Positions 20,738 through 28,638 of a stretch of 64,000 nt of DNA are shown in pieces. This DNA comes from Methylobacter tundripaludum SV96 (GTDB lineage: Bacteria > Pseudomonadota > Gammaproteobacteria > Methylococcales > Methylomonadaceae): contig NZ_JH109154.1 of assembly GCF_000190755.2 (NCBI RefSeq), forward strand, positions 1 through 64,000. The letters are read 5' to 3'. The position numbers were made by a program, and so were the translations under genes. The notes below the pieces were generated by a model, which saw only the letters and a list, made by a program, of their open reading frames with translations, had not been told where the DNA came from and did no database searches. Positions within the stretch are counted from its first letter, which is position 1. The number at the start of each line of letters is the position of its first letter.

Positions 20738-21079
20738 TTACTTGGGTTTTGCCATCTTTTCATGATTTTCGGCTGCTTTTTCATGTTCCTTGGCCAGCGC
20801 TTCATGGTGTTTAGCCATCGCTTCGTGGTGCTTTTTCAATTCAGGATGTCCCGCTTTACCATATTCTGCGGCCACCGATTCATGATGTACTGCCATTCCT
20901 TTGTGATGTTCCGCGTGTTTCTTATGAAGCGCTGCCGCTTCCTGATGCTCTGTAGGTGATGTAGCAGGCGCAGAGATATTTGCGGGATGTTCAGGCGCCG
21001 GCACAACTTCCGCCAATAAGGGTGTAGAAACGATGCTCAGGCAAGCGGCCAAGGCCAAACCGATATAAGTACTTTTCAT
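20738..21079 (-). CDS. Histidine-rich secreted protein with AxHHE repeats
   Basis: 113 aa. A signal peptide (MKSTYIGLALAACLSIVSTP then LLA) precedes a Pro/Ala stretch and then a helical region of near-heptad repeats: ALHKKHAEHHKGMAVHH, ELKKHHEAMAKHHEALAK, EHEKAAENHEKMAKP. About a fifth of the mature chain is His. Metal buffering in the periplasm is a reasonable inference but not shown. GAGGAA lies before the ATG at 21079; the longer frame upstream is not supported. Confidence 0.75.
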   Translation of the reverse strand: MKSTYIGLALAACLSIVSTPLLAEVVPAPEHPANISAPATSPTEHQEAAALHKKHAEHHKGMAVHHESVAAEYGKAGHPELKKHHEAMAKHHEALAKEHEKAAENHEKMAKPK

Positions 21080-21242
21080 AACTGTTTCCTCATGTGAATT
21101 AATAGCATTGAAGTAATTATTTTGTTGAAGATGTAGTGAAAAGTGCTGTTGAGTTATTTTTACTGCATTTTCAACGCGTATCATCATGTCGGTAGTTCTA
21201 ATGAAGCGCAAGTTGGGTCGATTGCGTATTGACAAATAATAG

Positions 21243-21280
21243 TCCTGATGGTTGACGTGCCAACCATCAGGATATATCAG
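21243..21280 (-). terminator. Perfect 12-bp hairpin downstream of the class V aminotransferase
   Basis: TCCTGATGGTTG and CAACCATCAGGA flank a six-base loop (21243-21272). Read on the minus strand the hairpin is followed by a T-containing tail (CTATTATTTG). It lies 71 bases after the aminotransferase stop. Confidence 0.6.
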
Positions 21281-21342
21281 GATTATCACCCCGGGATGAA
21301 TGGCCCTCCGTGCTGTTAAGGTCTTCGTAGTAAATAGTGTGC

Positions 21343-22464
21343 TTACAACAAGTCAATCAACTCAAACGCCCGGTCGATTTCCTCAAACGTATTATAAAAA
21401 TGAGGCGAAAATCGTATGCCGCCGCCGCGCAAGGCGCAAACCACGCCGTTTTCCTGCAAATATTTATATAACACCTCGTTTGAAACCGTTCGGTGTTTAA
21501 AGATAACAATGCCGGATTTAAGCGGACTTTGCTTTGCCGACAATAAGACTAACCGCTCGTTTTTATCGATCATATCCTTTACATAATCGGACTTGTCTAA
21601 AACCTGCGTTTCGACCGCAGCCATGCCGGTTTCCAGCAATAAAGACAAACTGGCGGAAAAAGCGTGGATGCCCAGCATATTGGGGCTACCGCATTCAAAA
21701 CGACGGGCGGTGGGGTGAACTTCCCACGGCTGGTTTTCATAATTGTGGATGTCTTTCATCATGTGCCAGCCGTATTGGGTCAGCTTTAGCTTGTCCCTGG
21801 CCTCGGGCGTGGTGTAAAAAACGCCCAAACCTTCGGGGCCGAACATCCATTTATGACCGTCGGCCATTACAAAATCCGCCTGATAAGCCTGCACGTCAAA
21901 TTGCACCGCGCCCAGACTCTGGATGGCGTCAATGCAAAACAGGATGCCGCGTCGCTTGCAGAATTCACCGATCCTTTCCAAGTCCATACGCAGGCCCGAG
22001 GCAAATTGTATGGAACTGATGGTCAGTAAGCGCGTGTTGCCATCGACCAGCGCAAATAAAGCATCTTCGGGGGAATCGGCGCTGTGTAAGTCGGCCTGGC
22101 GAAATTCCACGCCCTGATCGGCCAAGGATTCCCACGGCAGTCTGTTGGAAGGGAATTCCTCATTGCTGGACACAATATTGTCGCCGGACTGCCAGGTCAA
22201 ACCGTAGGCGACAAAGGACAAGGCTTCCGAGGTGTTTTTAACCAGCGTAATATCGTCAGGGGAGGGGGCATTTAACAAAGCCTGCAATTGGGTGCGTAAT
22301 TCAGCTTCCTTGTTTAGCCAGTCCAAGTAGAAGTGTGAACCGTAGCGGGTGTTTTGTTCGGCAAACTTGATTACCGCCGCGCCGGTTCTTTTGGGCCAGG
22401 GGCCTACGGCGGCATGGTTAAGATAAATTAATTCGTCGATCAGCGGGAATTCAGGGTGTTTCAT
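21343..22464 (-). CDS. Class V aminotransferase (cysteine desulfurase-like)
   Basis: A PLP-dependent fold-type I enzyme of 373 aa. The Schiff-base lysine is in ADGHKWMFGPEGLGVFY. Other marks are YLNHAAVGPWP, LVKNTSEALSFVAYGL, EEFPSNRLPWESLA, FCIDAIQSLGAVQFDV and GGGIRFSPHFYNTFEEIDRA. It lacks an obvious SufS/IscS-type active-site Cys loop, so it may be a racemase, lyase or aminotransferase rather than a desulfurase. The start may be the ATG at 22464 or the in-frame GTG at 22473; neither has a clear ribosome site. It is monocistronic. Confidence 0.85.
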   Translation of the reverse strand: MKHPEFPLIDELIYLNHAAVGPWPKRTGAAVIKFAEQNTRYGSHFYLDWLNKEAELRTQLQALLNAPSPDDITLVKNTSEALSFVAYGLTWQSGDNIVSSNEEFPSNRLPWESLADQGVEFRQADLHSADSPEDALFALVDGNTRLLTISSIQFASGLRMDLERIGEFCKRRGILFCIDAIQSLGAVQFDVQAYQADFVMADGHKWMFGPEGLGVFYTTPEARDKLKLTQYGWHMMKDIHNYENQPWEVHPTARRFECGSPNMLGIHAFSASLSLLLETGMAAVETQVLDKSDYVKDMIDKNERLVLLSAKQSPLKSGIVIFKHRTVSNEVLYKYLQENGVVCALRGGGIRFSPHFYNTFEEIDRAFELIDLL

Positions 22465-22940
22465 GGTATCCACGTGGTAGGTTAAACAGCATGTTCATTT
22501 AAAATGGCATTGATGCGCGATGCAGACCTTTACCCGAGATAGCCGCATAGATTCGCTCTTAGGCGACTTTCTTGTGTAACAACACATTTGCACTCGCGTT
22601 TTAGACCGTATTTTTTAGCTTCACTGCGTTCAATATATCGTATTTAAAAATCGAGTTACAATAATCCTATCATCGCAGCTGAAGTTTTGTTGGGTGCATT
22701 CAACTTAGTCATGATGTTTTTGATATATAAAGTTGACAGTACGCTTTGAGATATTCAAGGATGCACAAAATCTTGCCAGACGTTTTACCGTCGTCAGTCT
22801 GGCGTCCTGGCGGTTTTACTGGGAATACCCCCTGCAAGGAAAAAATCCCCTGGCATTGAGTAACGCCTGAACGAATCGATGAAACATGATCCTATCAAGC
22901 CATGCTATTTAACCCACCATTCACCACTGACCGGATCTTC
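22465..22940. other. 476-bp intergenic region, no supported gene
   Basis: Divergent spacer. It contains a GCCAGAC/GTCTGGC stem near 22775-22805 and a 32-codon frame at 22761 that lacks support. No known repeat family is recognised. Confidence 0.4.
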
Positions 22941-23264
22941 ATGATAAAAATCAGCATCCTGTACCCCAGCAATCCAAGCGCACGGTTCGATATGGGCTAT
23001 TACATCGACACGCATATGCCGTTGTCGATTGGGCTTTTGAGCGCCCATACAGGATTCAAGGGCGTTTCAGTCGAGCGCGGGCTTGGCGGCGCAATGCCGG
23101 GAACGGATGCCGCCTATATCGCCATGTGCCACTTACTGTTTAATTCGGCTGAAGACTTCATGGCCGCTTTTATGCCGCACGCCGAAGTGCTGCAAGGTGA
23201 CATGCCCAATTACACCGACATAGAGCCGGTTATTCAAATCAGCGAAGTCCTTATTTCCGAGTAG
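22941..23264 (+). CDS. EthD-family small protein
   Basis: 107 aa, a dimeric ferredoxin-like alpha-beta barrel fold. MIKISILYPSNPSARFDMGY, YIDTHMPLSIGLL, GTDAAYIAMCHLLFNSAEDF and DMPNYTDIEPVIQISEVL fit the EthD pattern. EthD was first described beside an ether-degrading P450, but most members have no known role. The start at 22941 gives the usual N-terminus. The PaiB-type gene follows four bases after the stop, so the two form an operon. Confidence 0.85.
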   Translation: MIKISILYPSNPSARFDMGYYIDTHMPLSIGLLSAHTGFKGVSVERGLGGAMPGTDAAYIAMCHLLFNSAEDFMAAFMPHAEVLQGDMPNYTDIEPVIQISEVLISE

Positions 23265-23268
23265 ACCC

Positions 23269-23913
23269 ATGTACATACCATCACAATTTGAACAGCCCAA
23301 TATTGAGGTTATGCACGAGCTGATTCGCAACCGGCCGCTTGCGACATTGGTAACGCTCGGGTCGAACGGCATTAACGCCAATCACATTCCATTGCATCTT
23401 TCGTCAACGCCGGAACCGTTTGGCGTGTTACGCGGTCATATCGCGCGGGCAAATCCGCTCTGGCGTGAGCTTGCAGCGGATGTTGAGACGCTGGCTATAT
23501 TTCACGGCCCGGACGCTTACATCAGCCCGTCGTGGTATGCGACTAAACAGGAAGCAGGAAAGGTGGTTCCGACCTGGAATTATGCGGTAGTTCATGCCTA
23601 CGGTTTGTTGCGCATCATCGATGACGCTGCTTGGATTCGTACTCAGCTTGAAGCGTTAACACAGCATAACGAAGCCGCTTTTCCTGAGTCGTGGGCAGTG
23701 TCGGATGCGCCGGAGGATTTTACCGAAAAGCTGATTGGGGCTGTGGTTGGGATTGAAATGGTTGTTACTCGGTTAATCGGCAAGTGGAAAGTCAGTCAAA
23801 ATCAACCTTCGCAAAACCAGCGTAGTGTTATAGAAGGGCTGAATGCCAGAGGACAAAGCGAGGCGGTAACAATGGCTGCATTGGTTAATGCCGGAGTTAA
23901 AAATGTACGCTGA
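23269..23913 (+). CDS. PaiB-family FMN-binding protein
   Basis: 214 aa. PaiB-type proteins have a split-barrel flavin-binding fold and were first linked to repression of protease and sporulation genes in Bacillus; their biochemical role is unclear. Marks are MYIPSQFEQPNIEVMHELI, GINANHIPLHL, HGPDAYISPSWYATKQ and VPTWNYAVVHAYG. Residues ~117-131 have a diverged second copy encoded at 26169-26213, a remnant of a lost paralogue. Confidence 0.88.
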   Translation: MYIPSQFEQPNIEVMHELIRNRPLATLVTLGSNGINANHIPLHLSSTPEPFGVLRGHIARANPLWRELAADVETLAIFHGPDAYISPSWYATKQEAGKVVPTWNYAVVHAYGLLRIIDDAAWIRTQLEALTQHNEAAFPESWAVSDAPEDFTEKLIGAVVGIEMVVTRLIGKWKVSQNQPSQNQRSVIEGLNARGQSEAVTMAALVNAGVKNVR

Positions 23914-24057
23914 TCGGCGCGGTTGCAATTCGGGGTACAATTGGCGCTAGCCTGTTTGGAAGTGATTTTTGGTGGGTTGATGGTGTTGTATTTGTTTGTG
24001 CGTCATGTCCTGTTTTTGTAACGTTGGCTTAATAAAAATAAATTATTTGAGGGATTT

Positions 24058-24183
24058 ATGAAGAATATACAACAACGCGGTTTTTTATATGACAGTTGGT
24101 GTCGTATATATTACGTTATGTGCTCAGCTCAACACGACCAGTCAGCAAACGAGAATATGGAGATACTTCGTTGCGATGGATGA
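24058..24183 (+). CDS. Possible 41-aa leader ORF overlapping the DUF2971 start
   Basis: GAGGG precedes the ATG at 24058 by four bases. The frame runs 41 codons to a TGA at 24181-24183, overlapping the DUF2971 ATG (24176) by eight bases. The DUF2971 gene itself has no good ribosome site, so coupling through this frame is possible. The peptide (MKNIQQRGFLYDSW...) resembles nothing I know. Confidence 0.3.
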   Translation: MKNIQQRGFLYDSWCRIYYVMCSAQHDQSANENMEILRCDG

Positions 24184-25054
24184 AATAGAGTACGAACGTA
24201 GAATATCCGACCTAAACGGCTGGGCAGAATCAGTCAGGGCCGAATTGGCTAGCCTGATCACTGATCGTCCTGCTTCAGTCATTTATCACTACACTGACCT
24301 AGCAGGACTAATTGGCATTATTTCTTCTGGACGCGTATGGGCAACGCATACGGGTAAATTGAATGATGCGAGCGAGAATCGCCACGGATATGAATTTGTT
24401 GCCGATCATGTTCGCGCCAACCTTCCAGAGCCCTCAAGACCAATATTTGAGAAAGCGCTCTCAGTTTTGCGCAGTGTTGATACGTACGTGGCATGTTATT
24501 CGACACAAAGTGACCTCCTAAGCCAGTGGCGAAATTATGCCGTCGGGCGTGTAGGTTACAGTCTCGGATTCGAAACAACTAGAATGGCGACGGGCGACGG
24601 TAGCATGCCCCTTCTGGAAGCAGTGATCTACCGAGATGACATCGCCAGGTCGGTCATTGATCAATTGCTTGGAAGAATTGACGCGTATTTTGTTCGTCAA
24701 TCCTTCGGCGAAGTTGAAGTAGGCTATGTGTCAGGCATGTTGCAGGCCCAATTGAACATCATTGCGTGCATCCTAAAGCACCCAAAATTCGAAGAAGAGT
24801 CTGAGTACCGGCAGATCTATCAGCCAAGCAGTTCGGCGCTTGTACTGAATACGGAGTTCAGACAAGGAAGATTCGGGTTAACTCCATTTGTGAGGATTGG
24901 GTTCTTGGAGAAAGATCGGCTTCCGCTTAAGACGATAACAATTGGACCATGCCAAGACCCGGAAACTGAATCCAATGCTCTGAAGATGTTTCTATCCAGC
25001 AACGGCTACGCACACGTAGAAGTGTTGACGTCTGAAATACCGCTGCGGATGTAG
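24176..25054 (+). CDS. DUF2971 family protein
   Basis: 292 aa, function unknown. Recognised by the DUF2971 opening (IYHYTDLAGLIGIISSGRVW then ATHTGKLNDASENRHG), CYSTQSDLLSQWRNYAVGRV GYSLGF as a second block, and the later CILKHPKFEEESEYRQIY and TIGPCQDPETE. Members occur sporadically in bacterial accessory regions. It stands alone, and its 3' end abuts a 120-bp MITE. I chose the start at 24176 (MDEIEYERR); a longer frame begins at 24089. Confidence 0.8.
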   Translation: MDEIEYERRISDLNGWAESVRAELASLITDRPASVIYHYTDLAGLIGIISSGRVWATHTGKLNDASENRHGYEFVADHVRANLPEPSRPIFEKALSVLRSVDTYVACYSTQSDLLSQWRNYAVGRVGYSLGFETTRMATGDGSMPLLEAVIYRDDIARSVIDQLLGRIDAYFVRQSFGEVEVGYVSGMLQAQLNIIACILKHPKFEEESEYRQIYQPSSSALVLNTEFRQGRFGLTPFVRIGFLEKDRLPLKTITIGPCQDPETESNALKMFLSSNGYAHVEVLTSEIPLRM

Positions 25055-25058
25055 CCCC

Positions 25059-25178
25059 GTAGGCCGGAATAAGCCGGTTCGAGCGGCTGCGAGAACTGGT
25101 GTTTCCGGTAAACATCATCCAAATCCGCCGGAAACGCCACCTCGCGCTACGCGCTTGGATGGCCTTATTCCGGCCTAC
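25059..25178. mobile_element. 120-bp MITE, copy 1
   Basis: Terminal inverted repeats GTAGGCCGGAATAAG (25059-25073) and CTTATTCCGGCCTAC (25164-25178) are perfect over 15 bp. An inner stem pairs GTGTTTCCGG with CCGGAAACGCC. No coding capacity. A second copy of the same length and orientation is at 27648-27767. Confidence 0.9.
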
Positions 25179-25264
25179 GCCTAGGGATGAAAGCTGTAAG
25201 GCGGATTCGCGCTAGCATCGTAGATTGGGTTGCAATCTTTTCCCAACCCAACACATTCTTACTC

Positions 25265-25370
25265 CAAGCGGGGCGGGGTTTGCAACCCCGCTCCTAACGT
25301 TTCAGCAACACGGGTTATACTTAACTAACGCCTTACGTTTCGGACGGGGCAACATGCCCCGTCCGGCTTG
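25265..25370. repeat. Direct repeat copy A upstream of the response regulator
   Basis: Starts CAAGCGGGGCGGGGTTTGCA (palindromic with ACCCCGC) and ends with the hairpin CGGACGGGG/CCCCGTCCGG then CTTG. Copy B in the same orientation lies downstream of the regulator gene at 26215-26328. Confidence 0.8.
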
Positions 25371-25411
25371 GGTGTGCTCGAATGTCTCGTTATGTAAAAA
25401 AGGAAAAGGAA

Positions 25412-26152
25412 GTGAATATTTTAATTGCTGAAGATAACCAAATTATTCAAATGCTTCATGCTGAGCTAATGAGTCACTGGGGATATGATTTCGATATGGC
25501 ATCAAATGGCATAGAGGCTATTGAATTCGCACAGAAAAATGACGGCAAATATGATTTTTGCTTGATGGATGTTGAAATGCCAAAAATGAACGGAATTGAA
25601 GCTACAAAGATCATCAGGAAAATCGCAAATTATTTTCCGATCATGGCATACAGCAGCAACCATGATTACAAAAAAGCATGCTTTGAAGTGGGAATGGATG
25701 ATTTTGCACTGAAACCATGTCCTCCCGATGAGTTGTTTTATAAAATAAATGAGCTATCAGTAAAACTATATAATCTCATAACTAAGCCAAAAAATTTCGC
25801 TATAAAAGAGGTGATGCCAGTGGACAAAAAACATGCAGATGAACTGCGGGATCTTGCTAAACAAGGGTTATGTAAAATAAATATACGAGGAGTCGGTGAT
25901 CATGACCTGACTGTTGTTGTACATAAAAATGTACCCTACAAGATATCGAATGATTTTATCGGAAATGGTGATGAGGTCTCTGTTTTTCTTGATCGTTCTT
26001 CTGACAGGCCAGCCGAGTGCCACCTATATAAATCAAGCTGCCCTATGCCAGCCATTTTTTTAAGGGATGATGAATTCGAAGAAAAACGAAAAGCGGAGGA
26101 TGAGTTATTGAAAAATTGTGTAGCAATGGTTGTTAAAAAGAGTAAGCCATAG
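25412..26152 (+). CDS. Stand-alone response regulator with a novel C-terminal region
   Basis: 246 aa from the GTG at 25412, which follows AGGA at seven-base spacing; the ATG at 25382 has no ribosome site. The receiver domain spans residues 1-~125: acidic pair in AEDNQ, phosphoacceptor Asp53 in LMDVEMPKMNG, switch Ser in AYSSN, Lys in FALKPCPPDE. Residues ~140-246 match no output domain I know (KINIRGVGDHDLTVVVHKNV, DRSSDRPAECHLYKSS). No histidine kinase is adjacent. The gene is AT-rich and bracketed by direct repeats, which suggests acquisition. Confidence 0.8.
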   Translation: MNILIAEDNQIIQMLHAELMSHWGYDFDMASNGIEAIEFAQKNDGKYDFCLMDVEMPKMNGIEATKIIRKIANYFPIMAYSSNHDYKKACFEVGMDDFALKPCPPDELFYKINELSVKLYNLITKPKNFAIKEVMPVDKKHADELRDLAKQGLCKINIRGVGDHDLTVVVHKNVPYKISNDFIGNGDEVSVFLDRSSDRPAECHLYKSSCPMPAIFLRDDEFEEKRKAEDELLKNCVAMVVKKSKP

Positions 26153-26168
26153 TTTCAAGCGGGGTTGC

Positions 26169-26213
26169 ATTGATGACGCCACTTGGGTTCGCACCCAGCT
26201 TGAAGCGTTAACC
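26169..26213 (+). pseudogene. 45-bp remnant of a second paiB-like gene
   Basis: Encodes IDDATWVRTQLEALT, matching IDDAAWIRTQLEALT of the intact gene (23617-23661) with 38 of 45 bases identical. It is flanked on both sides by CAAGCGGGG sequence of the adjacent repeat family. Only this fragment remains. Confidence 0.7.
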
Positions 26214-26214
26214 T

Positions 26215-26328
26215 CAAGCGGGGCGGAGTTTGCAACCCCGCTCCTAACGTTTCCACGATGTCTAGAAAGTGGTTGAGCTTAATCAACACAAAACGTTTCG
26301 GACGGGACAACATACCCCGTTCGGCTTG
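26215..26328. repeat. Direct repeat copy B downstream of the response regulator
   Basis: Same order as copy A: CAAGCGGGGCGG, TTTGCAACCCCGCTCCTAAC, then ACGTTTCGGACGGG and CGGCTTG. The middle differs. A further palindrome-like stretch follows at 26390-26420. There is no gene between here and the RAYT element. Confidence 0.8.
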
Positions 26329-26496
26329 TAGACACACAAATTGATAATTCCATAATGGCAATTTTTCGGTTAGCTGGGTAGGTCGGACAACATGGTTGAG
26401 TTGCATCCTTTCGCAACCCAATACCTTTGGATGGAAATGTTGAGTTAACGATTCCAACCTTAGACGCTTTAGGTGACGCTGAAACCCAACGCGTCA

Positions 26497-27176
26497 GGAA
26501 CCCCAACGGGGTTCAAGCCGTTAGCCGGGGGTTGAGCGTAGCGACACCCCCGGACCAGATAGCATGAGACAAAAAACCTCGACCCCGGCGGGGTCGCAGA
26601 AACACAACATTTAAGCGAAGTTTACCATGGCATCCACCTATCTTAGCCTGCATTACCATATCGTATTTGGAACCAAAAACCGTGCTCCCGTCATAGATGC
26701 AAAATGGCGTCCTCGGCTTTATGATTATCTCGGTGGAATTGTCCATAGACTGGGCGGGTTTTCAAAACGAATTGGTGGAATCGATGACCATGTCCATTTG
26801 CTGGTGTCTTTAAAATCCACGCACAATCTTGCAGACCTGATGCGGGAGTTGAAGAAAGCATCTTCCGTGTGGGTTCATGATACATTAGGAGAAAAGCAAT
26901 TTGCATGGCAAGAAGGTTATGCGGCTTTCACCGTTAGCGCGTCCGGGCTGGACGCTGTGGCAAAATATATCGCCAATCAGGAACAACACCATAAAATGAA
27001 ATCGTTCCGGGATGAGTTGGTTGAAATGCTGAAAAAATCCGGTGTCGATTATAACCCGGATTATTTGTAGCCCGAATTACTGCGACCCCGCCGGGGTCGA
27101 GGTTCTTTGTCCATGCCATCCGGGGGTGTCGCTACGCTCAACCCCCGGCTAACGGCTTAAACCCCGTTGGGGTTCC
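26497..27176. mobile_element. RAYT-like element: Y1 transposase between inverted triple-hairpin units
   Basis: A 103-bp unit (26497-26599) and a 97-bp unit (27080-27176) are near-perfect reverse complements. Each holds three hairpins: GAACCCCAACGGGGTTC, CCGGGGGT/ACACCCCCGG, CGACCCCGGCGGGGTCG. They flank a single full-length Y1 transposase gene. REP-associated tyrosine transposases are known to sit between inverted REP pairs; these units are longer than a typical REP. Confidence 0.88.
26627..27070 (+). CDS. REP-associated (IS200-like) Y1 tyrosine transposase
   Basis: 147 aa, full length. The HUH pair is His55-Val-His57 in IDDHVHLLVSLKSTH, and the nucleophile is probably Tyr114 in AKYIANQEQHHKMKSF. 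The opening MASTYLSLHYHIVFGTKNR is typical of the RAYT/IS200-like group. It would nick single-stranded DNA at the flanking hairpins and could spread those units in the genome. The C-terminal tail LKKSGVDYNPDYL is also usual for the group. Confidence 0.92.
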   Translation: MASTYLSLHYHIVFGTKNRAPVIDAKWRPRLYDYLGGIVHRLGGFSKRIGGIDDHVHLLVSLKSTHNLADLMRELKKASSVWVHDTLGEKQFAWQEGYAAFTVSASGLDAVAKYIANQEQHHKMKSFRDELVEMLKKSGVDYNPDYL

Positions 27177-27185
27177 AGACGTGTC

Positions 27186-27215
27186 GGGCAACATCTTTTT
27201 GTTGCCCAATATTTT
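27186..27215 (+). terminator. GGGCAACA/TGTTGCCC hairpin after the RAYT element
   Basis: A perfect 8-bp stem (27186-27193, 27200-27207) with a T-rich loop, followed by AATATTTTGAT. Possible terminator just outside the element. Confidence 0.4.
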
Positions 27216-27290
27216 GATGTATATGAATATCGGGCATAAACAGTTTGCCCCAATGTGACTCCATAACAATAATCGATAATAAGGAACAAA

Positions 27291-27620
27291 ATGAATAAGA
27301 AAATTTTAATGTTTATCGCGGCTTTATGCCTCGGCTTATCGGCATGTAGTGCAGAGAAGGATAATGGAAACCTCGTTAAATCGGCTTTCATTAATAACTG
27401 TATAAAGCAGGAGAGTTCGACACGCTCTGCGGAACAAGCCAAATCCTACTGTGATTGTGCAGCTGATGCAGTGTTTAGCAATAGTAATATTTCCGATGAA
27501 ACAAAAAGCCTGATGCCGACTATGAGTGATAAGGACAGTAAGATCAATAAACAAAGTGATATTGCAACGGTAAGGGGGCTGCTGATGTCCTGCTACACCA
27601 AAAAGTTTTATAAAAAATAA
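27291..27620 (+). CDS. Small lipoprotein, unknown function
   Basis: 109 aa. The signal peptide MKKI-like start MNKKILMFIAALCLGLSAC has a lipobox (LSAC) with Cys19 for lipidation. The mature part has four further cysteines (NNC, YCDC, MSC), suggesting disulfides in the periplasm, and no recognisable domain. AAGGAA lies before the ATG. It stands between the RAYT element and the second MITE. Confidence 0.75.
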   Translation: MNKKILMFIAALCLGLSACSAEKDNGNLVKSAFINNCIKQESSTRSAEQAKSYCDCAADAVFSNSNISDETKSLMPTMSDKDSKINKQSDIATVRGLLMSCYTKKFYKK

Positions 27621-27647
27621 GCCTGAAAAAATCAATGTAGCCCTGTA

Positions 27648-27767
27648 GTAGGCCGGAATAAGCCGGTTCGAGCGGCAGCGAAAACTGGTGTTTCCGGCAG
27701 ACACCTCCCAAATTCGCCGGAAACGCCACCTCGCGCCATGCGCTTGGATGGCCTTATTCCGGCCTAC
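27648..27767. mobile_element. 120-bp MITE, copy 2
   Basis: The same perfect 15-bp ends as copy 1 and identical length, with roughly ten internal differences. It lies 27 bases after the lipoprotein stop, so it could serve as its terminator. Confidence 0.9.
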
Positions 27768-27921
27768 GCTACTGTTGGGCACATCTATCCGGTTCAGAAT
27801 TAACATCCCTAAGCAGCAAATTTCCCAACCAATCAAACCGCCTAAGTTGATTGACAAAACTTATGGTGACACCCACTTGCAACTGCTAATCTAAATTCAC
27901 TATCTGATATTGGAGAATGTG

Positions 27922-28542
27922 ATGTTTAGCAACCCCGAGTTTGCAACCGATCCCGTACGCGAGCGGCTGCTCAAAGCGGCTCTCGACAGTTTTCTGTCCG
28001 ACGACTACCACAAGGTCACGACCCGTCTGATCGCCGAAAAGGCCGACGCCAATATCTCAATGATCCGTTACTACTTTGGCAACAAAGAGGGCTTATATGA
28101 GGAGATGATCCGTGACACGATGAACCCGCTACTTAACGTGTTGGACGGGCAAATGCTGAACTCCGTTGATGGGGTTAAAGACTTCTTCAAGCTGTATTAC
28201 GAGACCATGTCCAAACGGCCCGAGTTTCCGAAGCTAATCTTGAAAGTTCTGGCCCTTAACCAGGGACCGGGGCGGCGTTTTATTCAACAGCTATTGGAGC
28301 GAGGGCGCACGCGCGGGGCCAAGAAGGTGGAGGATATGAAGTCTGCCGGGCAAATCGCTCCTTCATTAGACCCTGACATTGTCAGGATGGCCTTTGTCAG
28401 CTTGGCAATGATGCCGATCCTGCTGAAAGATGTTTTTGAAGAACAGATGGGGCAAACAATGGATGCCGACTTCCTCGAAAAATTGGCCGCATTCAATGGC
28501 TACCTGTTTTCCACGGGCTTGACGCCGACAAGGGCGGAATAG
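27922..28542 (+). CDS. TetR-family transcriptional regulator
   Basis: 206 aa. The N-terminal helix-turn-helix is VRERLLKAALDSFLSDDYHK then VTTRLIAEKADANISMIRYY and FGNKEGLYEEMI. The C-terminal ligand domain is all helical. The ATG at 27922 follows GGAG at six bases; frames from TTG 27910 are less likely. It precedes an O-methyltransferase gene after a repeat and may control it. Ligand unknown. Confidence 0.9.
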   Translation: MFSNPEFATDPVRERLLKAALDSFLSDDYHKVTTRLIAEKADANISMIRYYFGNKEGLYEEMIRDTMNPLLNVLDGQMLNSVDGVKDFFKLYYETMSKRPEFPKLILKVLALNQGPGRRFIQQLLERGRTRGAKKVEDMKSAGQIAPSLDPDIVRMAFVSLAMMPILLKDVFEEQMGQTMDADFLEKLAAFNGYLFSTGLTPTRAE

Positions 28543-28556
28543 CTTGGGCGTCTAAT

Positions 28557-28594
28557 CCCCTCATCCCAACCCTCTCCCGGAGGGAGAGGGAGCC
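28557..28594. repeat. CCCTCTCC/GGAGAGGG hairpin repeat
   Basis: CCCTCTCCCGGAGGGAGAGGG forms a tight palindrome. Members of the same family lie at 30312-30344 and, interrupted by an insertion, at 61137-61218. It could terminate the TetR transcript. Confidence 0.7.
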
Positions 28595-28638
28595 CGTTGT
28601 TAAACAAAGTGGTAGATATGAATATCAGGAGATTTGCG

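Noticed and set aside
22761-22859. A 32-codon frame in the 22.5-22.9 kb gap.
   Set aside because: No convincing conservation or coding pattern, and it spans a hairpin-forming segment.
24176-25054. The DUF2971 gene plus repeats as a possible phage-defence island.
   Set aside because: There is no nuclease, methylase, toxin or other effector alongside, and the family function is unknown, so the claim has no support.
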